NCBI RefSeq assembly: GCF_023898315.1
Contig: NC_064616.1
Location: 701,993,389-702,057,388, forward strand
Direction: 5' to 3'
Length of the DNA stretch: 64,000 nucleotides
Origin: Schistocerca nitens
Taxonomy: Eukaryota; Arthropoda; Insecta; Orthoptera; Acrididae
Made by a program: the position numbers and the translations under genes. This document shows, piece after piece, positions 56,890 through 64,000 of this stretch. Positions within the stretch are counted from its first letter, which is position 1. Every line of letters begins with the position of its first letter. The notes below the pieces were generated by a model, which had not been told where the DNA came from, made no database searches, and was given only the letters and a program-made list of their open reading frames with translations.

Positions 56890-57085
56890 GCCGGCCGCGG
56901 TGGTCTCGCGGTTCTAGGCGCGCAGTCCGGAGCCGTGCGACTGCTACCGTCGCAGGTTCGAATCCTGCCTCGGGCATGGATGTGTGTGATGTCCTTAGGT
57001 TAGTTAGGTTTAAGTAGTTCTAAGTTCTAGGGGACTGATAACCACAGCAGTTGAGTCCCATAGTGCTCAGAGCCATTTTTTGAAG
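56889..57085 (+). repeat. tRNA-derived SINE (type A), third of three
   Basis: Head GCCGCGGTGGTCTCGCGG and tail GTTCTAGGGGACTGATAACC. Flanked by CGCAGAGC at 56881-56888 and 57086-57093. Confidence 0.93.
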
Positions 57086-57093
57086 CGCAGAGC

Positions 57094-57564
57094 CAGAGAA
57101 TTGGTGGGTATTGTCCGTTCCAGAGGTAAACCCTATAGTTCTCTCTATATTTTTCTTTGCAGGCACTCTTTACAATCTCCAAAAAATGAAGAGCGGTTAA
57201 TCATTTGTGCGTCACATAAAGATAGTTTCTGACATCGCTGATAACCAGTTCATTAGAAACGAACTGTCTGATTGGATTTCAAATAGATCGGGGAGTACAC
57301 CTCCTGTGGTGTCAGGTTCTTCTTCAACTAGGTAGGAAGTTCATGTGATGTACCTGTTAAAATGATTCCGCTTCGTATCTGTAGGTTGCTCCGACCATCA
57401 CTGTTGATTTCACTGCTTTGAAAAGTAGGTAATTTATAATCTGAGGGAATTCATTGGTAATCGTAGTATACTTACTCATTGCCTCGAATATATAGTGGTA
57501 TTTCTCTAAGATTTTTGACTCCTCCTCCGGCCAGAAATTGAAGATGACATAACGGTGAATAATA
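57094..57564. other. No recognised feature
   Basis: No motif identified. Confidence 0.4.
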
Positions 57565-58042
57565 TTATTGTTGTGTCTAGACCATACAGCCCAGACAAGG
57601 CTGTAGCCGATAGGGCACGCAAGGCTAACGCAGACGGGCGTGAAGTCTGGAACATGAGACTTATAAATGCACTAAAGAAAAATACGTAGCCTTTTTAATA
57701 CTTAACTTTATTCTCTTGTTGGAATACATCTCTCCTGCATACTCGTAAGCTATTGGCACTGATACAAATGGCGCCTTGCTAGGTGGTCGCCATTTGACTT
57801 AGCAGAGGGCTATTCTACTGTCTATCTCTCGGCAAATGAGAGCAAGGCTTAGCACGTCCAATCGCTAGCTATGTTGTCCGTACAACTGGGGACGAGGTCT
57901 CCTCAGTCTCTCGAGACCTGCCTTGTGGTGGCGCTAGGTTTGCGATCCCACAGTGGCGACACGCGGGTCCGACATGTACTACAGGACCGCGGCCGACTTA
58001 AGTTACCACCTAGCAAGTGTGGTGTCTAGCGGTGACACCACA
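57565..58042 (-). mobile_element. Solo LTR of an LTR retrotransposon (fossil)
   Basis: About 480 bp on the minus strand beginning TGTGGTGTCACC, which suits a 5' LTR edge. The whole stretch is recognised as resembling a dispersed orthopteran LTR. No internal coding region or second LTR lies on either side, so it appears to be a solo LTR. The left edge is approximate and the superfamily is not assigned. Confidence 0.55.
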
Positions 58043-59786
58043 ATTATCACTTTCCTTTTAGAACATTCATTAGTTTTCTCCTTCTGCCGGTAACAAATGT
58101 CCAATTTTTTTGCCGATTTCCTTACAACAAGACGATCTCTAAAGTATATGACTGTTATCATATATATTATTTCTCTAGTTAACATCCCTTTTTGTCAGTA
58201 CATAATAATCGTAAGGAGTTGAATGAAGTACAGTTAGAAAGGCTTTTTAACCGACTTCTGACATCGCGTACTGATTTTGCGCCAAGCTTACTATTTGTGG
58301 AAAATTTTAACATGAAGAGACTTTTAACTGTCATAGGTAAAAGGGCATCATGGATGCCAAGCTTCATACCCATATTTTAGGAAGCTTACTTATTAATCAT
58401 GAGTAAGACACTCCCTTTTCATATTATCTCATTACAAATATCATTTTATTTCTTTTAATGTACTAATTAACAGGATAATTTGAATATAACAGTGTTATAG
58501 ATAATGAACGTGCCCACTGCGGTAGTCCATTATCTCTGGCCATCGTACAAGTCTGGACAAATATTCCGGATTCAAAACGCATTTTTATGCACGTGGAAAT
58601 GTATATAAAAGGCCTAATATAAATTCATGATTATTATTTCACGTAGTTCGGTTCATTTTATAAGATGTTTCGCTTCATTCAAGCAACTACCTTTATCCCA
58701 ACGCTACACTTATTCCAAATGCTATCGTTATTTAACCCCTCCACCCCTCCCCCCCCCCCCCCCCTTACTTCGTTTTACCTCTCCGTCCCACTTTTCTTTC
58801 CCATCATCTGTCCAGATTCCCCCATCTGCCCTCGGCTGTGGTCTGTCATATTTGTGCCAACTATTTAGTGCAGTGTTCAGGTGAGTGTTCAGTGTTCTGC
58901 GTCTTTTCCAAAGTGTAGCGAACAGAAATCATGGTGTCGCTGGGTGTGATTTTTATATCTCTTGCGAACAGCAACCAGACTGTCGCCGTGTTTTTTAATT
59001 GTCTGTTATTTTACCTGTCTGCTTCCTGTGCATTTTATTAGCATCGCCAACCCTTTGTTTTATGTTTTAAGTTCCACAATTTTCCGTCATTTTACCATTT
59101 AAGTCAACGATTTTATCGCCTGCTTTTATTATCTATTATCTTCATTTTTTTAAAAAAAATTCTGTAGGCTGAAGAGCGGCGTACTAAGCTACTGCCAGCT
59201 CGTCCCCTTCGGGAAGGGGGGGGGGGGGGGGAGAAATTGAATCTCAATAAAGGAAAAAAAGGGGGGGTGTTATTTAAAACCATATACATGCAAAGTTTCG
59301 CATGGGTCTGCTGGGTCTTATCATTTAAAACTGTTTATTCAATTCGACCTTGCTTTAATTATTTTGAATGGAAATGAGTGTAATACGTGGCTATACAATC
59401 TAAACCTTTTCCATACAGTTTCCCAAAGCTATGTCCTTTACATGAAAGAAGGTAGAAAAATTTCAGCTAAAACTAAACGTTTAGCTTGGTGAATGACAGT
59501 TCATGTGCTTACTGCCAGGTGTCCCCACTGGCGCAGCTAGCTCGCTCGTTCATTACCTAATGTGCAACGAGTCGAGAGTTTGTGTATATAAATTATAATT
59601 ACAATACTAATCCGTAATACAGATATTGTTGCCTATTCCATATTTAACCGGCATTTAAAGTGACATCCCGTGCAATGACGAGCGTTACGAGCTGGTCAAC
59701 TACAGGGCAGGCGGTCTCTCGCGGGGTAATCAGCAAACAGTCCCCGCAATTCCAGGAAGCAGTTAACTTTCACTATAATCTGTGTA
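58043..59786. other. No recognised gene; homopolymer runs and retroposon-like 3' end
   Basis: Poly-C at ~58749-58765 and poly-G at ~59217-59231. The stretch ~58870-59262 ends CTCAATAAAGGAAAAAAA, like a polyadenylated retroposon end; no coding region was recognised upstream. 58100-58620 is AT-rich with no motif. Confidence 0.4.
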
Positions 59787-59788
59787 TA

Positions 59789-61673
59789 CAGGGTAGTCCA
59801 TTGATCGTGACTGGGCCAAATATCTCACGAAATAAGCGTCAAGCGAAAAAACTACAAAGAACGAAGCTTGTCTAGCTTGACTGAGGAAACCAGATGGCGC
59901 TATGGTTGGCCCGCTAGATGGCGCTGCCATAGGTCAAACGGATATGAACTGTGTTTTTTTAACTAGAAATCTCCATTTTTTATTACATATTCGTGTAGTA
60001 CCTAAAGAAATATGAATGTTTTAGTTGGACCACTATTTTCGCTTTGTGATAGATGGCGCTGTAATAGTCACAAACATATGGCTCAATTTTAGACGAACAG
60101 TTTGTAACAGGTAGGTTTTTTAAATTAAAATAGGTACGTTTGAAAATTTTATTTCATTTGTTCCAGTGTGATACATGTACCCTTGTGAACTTATCATTTC
60201 TGAGAACGCATGCTGTTACAGCGTGATTACCTGTAAATACCACATTAATGCAATAAATGTTCAAAATAATGTCCGTCAACCTCAATGCATTTGGCAATAC
60301 GTGTAACGACATTCCTCTCAACAACAATTAGTTCGCCTTCCGTAATGTTCGCACATGCATTGACAATGCGCTGAAGCATGTTGTCAGGCGTTGTCGGTGG
60401 ATTACGATAGCAAATATCCTTGAACCTTCCCCACAAAAGAAATCCGGGGACGTCAGATCCGGTGAACGTGCGGGCCATGGTATGGTGCTTCGACGACCAA
60501 TCCACCTGTCATGAAATATGCAATTCAATACCGCTTCAACCGCACGCGAGCTATGTGCCGGACATCCATCATGTTGGAGGTACGTCGCCATTCTGTCATG
60601 CACTGAAACATCTTGTAGTAACATAGGTAGAACATTACATAGGAAATCAGCATACATTGCACGATTTACATTGCCATCGATATAATGGGGGCCAATTATC
60701 CTTCCTCCCATAATACCGCACCATACATTAACCCGCCAAGGTCGCTGATGTTCCACTTGTTGCAGCCATCGTGGATTTTCCGTTGCCCAATAGTGCCTAT
60801 TATGCCGCTTTACGCTACCGCTGTTGGTGAATGACGCTTCGTCGCTAAATAGAACGCTTGCAAAAAATCTGTCATCGTCCCGTAATTTCTCTCGTGCCCA
60901 GTGGCAGAACTGTACACGACGTTCAAAGTCGTCGCCATGCAATTCCTGTGGATAGAAATGTAGTGCGGGTGCAATCGATGTTGATGTAGCATTCTCAACA
61001 CCGACGTTTTTCAGATTCCCGAGTCTCGCGCAATTCGTCTGCTACTGATGTGCAGATCAGCCGCGACAGCAGCTAAAACACCTACTTGGGCGTCATCATT
61101 TGTTGCATGTCGTGGTTGACGTTTCACATGTAGCTGAACACTTCCTGTTTCCTTAAATAAAGTAACTAGCCGGCGAGAGGTCCGGACACTTGGATGATGT
61201 CATCCAGGATACCGAGCAGCATACATAGCACACGCCCATTGGGCATTTTGATCACAATAGCCATACATCAACACGATATCGACCTTTTCCGCAATTGGTA
61301 AACGGTCCATATTAACATGGGTAATGTATCACCAAGCAAATACCGTCCGCACTGGCGAAATGTTACGTGGTACCACGTACTTATACGTTTGACACTATTA
61401 GAGCGCCAACTATCACAAAGCGAAAAAAGTGGTCCAACTAAAACATGCATATTTCTTTACGTACTACTCGAATATGTAATAAAAATTGGGGGTTCCTATT
61501 TAGTAAAACGCAGTTCACATCCGTTTGACCAATGGCAGCGCCATCTAGCGGGCCAACCATAGGGCCATCTGGTTTTCCCCTTCAAGCTAGACGTGTTTTG
61601 CTCTTTGTAGTTTTTTCGTTTGGTGCTTATTTCGTGAGATATTTGGTCCGGTCACTATCAATGGACCACCCTG
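59789..61673 (-). mobile_element. DUF4817/DD41D-type element, fourth lineage
   Basis: Inverted repeats of about 295 bp (59789-~60083 and ~61380-61673) begin CAGGGTAGTCCATTGAT and CAGGGTGGTCCATTGAT. TA flanks at 59787-59788 and 61674-61675. The transposase lies on the minus strand. Confidence 0.92.
60245..61310 (-). pseudogene. DD41D-type transposase with stops and frameshifts
   Basis: ATG 61310 gives MDRLPIAEKVDIVLMYGYCD, the DUF4817-like start, followed by QVGVLAAVAADLHISSRRIA. Stops occur in this N-terminal half at PG*HHP and GI*KTS. After a frame change the catalytic part reads VLFSDEASFTNSG, YLQHDGCPAHSSRAVEAVL, PWPARSPDLTSPDFF, and in another frame TTPDNMLQRIVNACANITEG and DGHYFEHLLH. 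Spacing from the second Asp to the last is 41 residues. Catalytic acids remain, but the protein is broken in at least four places. Confidence 0.9.
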
Positions 61674-61675
61674 TA

Positions 61676-62439
61676 TATGTACATACTATAAAAATCCCTG
61701 CCGATTATTTCTGTCTCTCTTGTAAATTAAAGTCCCCCACCGCGTTTTTCGGTCTGTATGGGGAGACTAATCTCAGGAACTACTGTAGGGATTTTGATAC
61801 GGTCTTTAGTAACAGATAGCCTGATCACGAGGAAGGTTTGTGTATATAATTAATTACAATAAAAACAAATGAAACAGCAGTAGATACTTAGTGCCATCCA
61901 TGCGAAGCCAGAGAGCATCAGTAATCATGGAAACAATGGTCGTTAGGGATCTCTACTTCAACAAATGCAATCCACTTACAAGTAAGTGGCATGATTTATG
62001 TCGAGAGTGCAACACTGCACCTGCTGCAGATCAAAACACTCGACAATGGAGGCAGCGGTTTCGAGACAACGGTTGTTGACGTAACAGGAAACCCACAGAT
62101 GTTCGTTGAAGACGAACAACACATTTAATGGAGTCTTGCACGTACTCCACAACAATCCATTGCAGCCGACAGTTAGTCATTCCTCATGTGTTGTCTGACG
62201 ACGTTTGCTTCAAACCTTACACGAATCAGTAGCCACAAAACCTTCATAATGTTTAGAAACCACGACGTGTAAAGTTTTGTCAGTTCATTATGAGCGTGGA
62301 GGTGGAAGACAGCAAATTTCTTTCACGTTCGGTGTTCCGTTATGAGGCTACTTTCTGTTTTAGATGAAAAATGAACCACAACAACTAAGAATTTGGAGAA
62401 CACAGTAGCCACAGACCATAGTCGAGTGCAGGAGAGACT
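61676..62439 (+). other. Possible decayed DDE transposase; otherwise unrecognised
   Basis: Between ~61890 and 62350 faint motifs appear in changing frames: TRQWRQRFRDNGC, ARTPQQSIAA, and VEDSKFLSRSVFRYEATF. This order (helix-turn-helix, SP/TPxxSxxxAS, F-[D]EATF) is that of a Tc1/mariner-superfamily transposase, with Tyr in place of the first catalytic Asp. No ends were found. Weak call. Confidence 0.35.
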
Positions 62440-63606
62440 CTCCGAATCAAGAATTCTGCAGGGCTATCCATAAATCCGTAAGAGAATGAGGGGATGGAGA
62501 TCTCTTCTGAACAACACGTTGGAATGGAACCCAGATTATGCTCAACAGTATGTAAGTCTACAAGCTTTCGAGGCCTTTGTCATTCATGTTAAAATCTTCT
62601 GGGTTGCTACGCCTTGTTATATTTCATTCTAAAATAATCGACGTTTAGACCCCTGTGCTGGGATCTAGCAATAGTGGACACCGAAACATCCTGAAGAAGA
62701 TCCCAGCACAGGGGTCTAAACGTCGATTATTTTAGGAGGAAATATGACACACCCTAAAAATCCAGAAGATTTTAACTTTAATGCTCAACAGTGTTTATGT
62801 CTGGAGAGTTTGGTGCCCAGTAGAAGATTTTAAACTCAGAAGAATGTTCCTGGAGCCACTCTGTAGTGATTCTGGACGTGTGGGATGTCGCATTGTCCTG
62901 CTGGAATTGCCCAAGTCCGTAAGAATTCACGATGGATATGAATTGATGCAGATGATCAGACAGGATGCTTACGTACGTGTCACCTGTCAGAGTCGTACCT
63001 AGACGTATCAGGCAGGCGCCCCATATCATTCCAACTTCACACGCCCCACACCATTACAGAGCACTAGCTTGAACAGTCCCCTGTTGACATGCAGGGTCCA
63101 TGGATTCGTGAGGTTGTCGCCATACACGTACACATCCATCCGCTCGATATAATTTTAAACGAGATTCGTCCGTCCAGTCATAAACAGTCAAATATCGGTG
63201 TTGACGGGCCCAGGCGAGGCTTAAATCTTTGTGTCGTACTGTACACGAGTGGGCCTTCGGCTCCAAAGCTCATATCGATGACATTCCGTTGAATGGTTCG
63301 CACGCTGACAGTTGTTGTTGGCCCAGCATTGAAATCTGCAGTAATTTGCGGAAGGGTTGCAGTTCTGTGACGTTGAACGATTCTCTTCAGTCGTCGTTGG
63401 CCCTGTTTTTGCAGGATCTTTTCTCCGCCTCAGCGGTGTCGGAGATTTGATATTTTGCCAGTTTCCTGCTATTCACGGTACACTCGTGAAATAGTCGTAC
63501 GGGAAAATCGCCACTTAATCTCTAGCTCTGAGCTGCTCTGCCCCATCGCTCGTGAGCCGGTTATAACACCACGTTCAAAATCGCTTAAATCTTGATAACC
63601 TGTCAT
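62440..63606 (-). pseudogene. Tc1-like transposase split by a hairpin insertion
   Basis: ATG 63606 gives MTGYQDLSDFERGVITGSRA, then MGQSSSELEIKWRFSRTTIS (helix-turn-helix). Later blocks: DWTDESRLKLYRADGCVRVW (first Asp), VRVWRQPHESMDPACQQGTV, DTYVSILSDHLHQF, GQFQQDNATSHTSR (second Asp) and NSPDINTVEH (Glu block). The 62550-62780 insert follows EH directly. On its far side the transposase resumes with a CCSEEISIPS-like stretch (~62480-62520), then is lost. Frame changes separate several blocks. Confidence 0.85.
62550..62780. mobile_element. Hairpin insert with hammerhead-like cores
   Basis: 231 bp flanked by ATGCTCAACAGT at 62538-62549 and 62781-62792. Two arms (~62588-62676 and ~62690-62776) are inverted repeats with a ~37 bp perfect core (AAATAATCGACGTTTAGACC...). 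The right arm reads CTGAAGA - GATCCC loop GGGGTC - TAAAC, close to the hammerhead CUGANGA - stem II - GAAAC core with G replaced by T. This points to a Penelope-like terminal fragment. Confidence 0.65.
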
Positions 63607-63752
63607 TGTAGCAGCAGTAATCGATTTAAGAACTGCGCCAGACACTTTTTGTCTTTTGTAGCCATTGCCGACCGCAAGGCCGTGTTCTGCCTGTTTACAT
63701 ATCTCTGTATTTGAATATGCATGCCTGTACCAGTTTCTTTGGCCCTTCAGTT

Positions 63753-64000
63753 TATATTTTACCCCGTTCTTCGCAAAAAATGCTTATGGCCCATTCTCTC
63801 TGTCTTTTTTTCGGTAAATACGGTTGCAGGAGTCACGTGCCAGGATATGTTAGTGAGCTAGGTTTTTTCAGAATTGCGATAACTTGCAGGCAGTTTCATC
63901 TTTCAAAAACATGGAGCACATATTTTCGGACACCTGCATGTGGGAGCATGGTGCAACAATGAGTTGCGTCTATGGTGGATCGGCCATATGGGGAGTATGC
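63753..64000. other. No recognised feature
   Basis: Flank beyond the Tc1 end; no motif identified. Confidence 0.4.

Larger units (their letters stand above)
62440..63752 (-). mobile_element. Tc1-like transposon (fourth Tc1 family), 3'-truncated
   Basis: The 5' end near 63752 carries GAAGGGCCAAAGAAACTGGT on the minus strand, a terminal-repeat-like sequence, and the transposase begins at 63606. The other terminus is missing beyond ~62440. A 231 bp hairpin insert lies at 62550-62780. Confidence 0.85.

Noticed and set aside
1-64000. CRISPR arrays, bacterial operons, prophage
   Set aside because: Repeat types, SINEs, LINEs and intergenic composition are eukaryotic; no regularly spaced short repeats or operon-like gene order.

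Overview
The window looks like intergenic DNA from a large, repeat-rich arthropod genome, most likely an orthopteran of the locust/grasshopper type. That assignment is inferred from the repeat families (tRNA-headed SINEs, Tc1/mariner elements, Jockey/CR1-like LINEs) and was not confirmed by a search. I found no convincing host protein-coding gene. Almost everything recognisable is a transposable element or a relic of one, and many are nested.

Layout. 1-7.2 kb: the 3' end of a Tc1 element, a degenerate 49-50 bp tandem repeat, and a 956 bp foldback MITE split by a SINE. 7.2-14.7 kb: a mariner with two nonsense codons, a Helitron relic, a DUF4817/DD41D-type element with ~297 bp terminal repeats, and two copies of an unnamed dispersed repeat that each lead into purine-rich DNA. 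14.8-23.5 kb: an open Tc1 transposase, two minus-strand LINE relics, and a plus-strand LINE split by a second Tc1 family. 24-31.4 kb: a broken Tc1, many SINEs, a SINE carrying 3'-flanking DNA, and a 1.1 kb tandem-plus-inverted array of a tRNA-derived 301 bp unit. 33-44 kb: two further, near-identical Tc1 copies with open 340-codon transposases, a U6 snRNA/tRNA-repeat chimera, a deleted mariner and a LINE with three insertions. 45-51.5 kb: a broken Tc1, two DD41D-type elements, and an old Tc1 holding a LINE fragment and a 5S-rRNA-derived SINE. 53-64 kb: a Penelope-like GIY-YIG relic, a SINE-mediated tandem duplication, a solo LTR, another DD41D-type element, and a Tc1 split by a hairpin insert with a hammerhead-like core.

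How the parts interact. Target-site duplications give insertion order in many nests. Short retroposons here recombine often. One SINE subfamily looks like a fusion of two others, one SINE took along downstream DNA up to an oligo-T stop, two adjacent SINEs crossed over unequally, and one insertion joins a whole U6 snRNA to a tRNA-derived repeat. Three Tc1 copies of one family share an unusual DD32E spacing, and two of them keep open transposases, which suggests recent activity.
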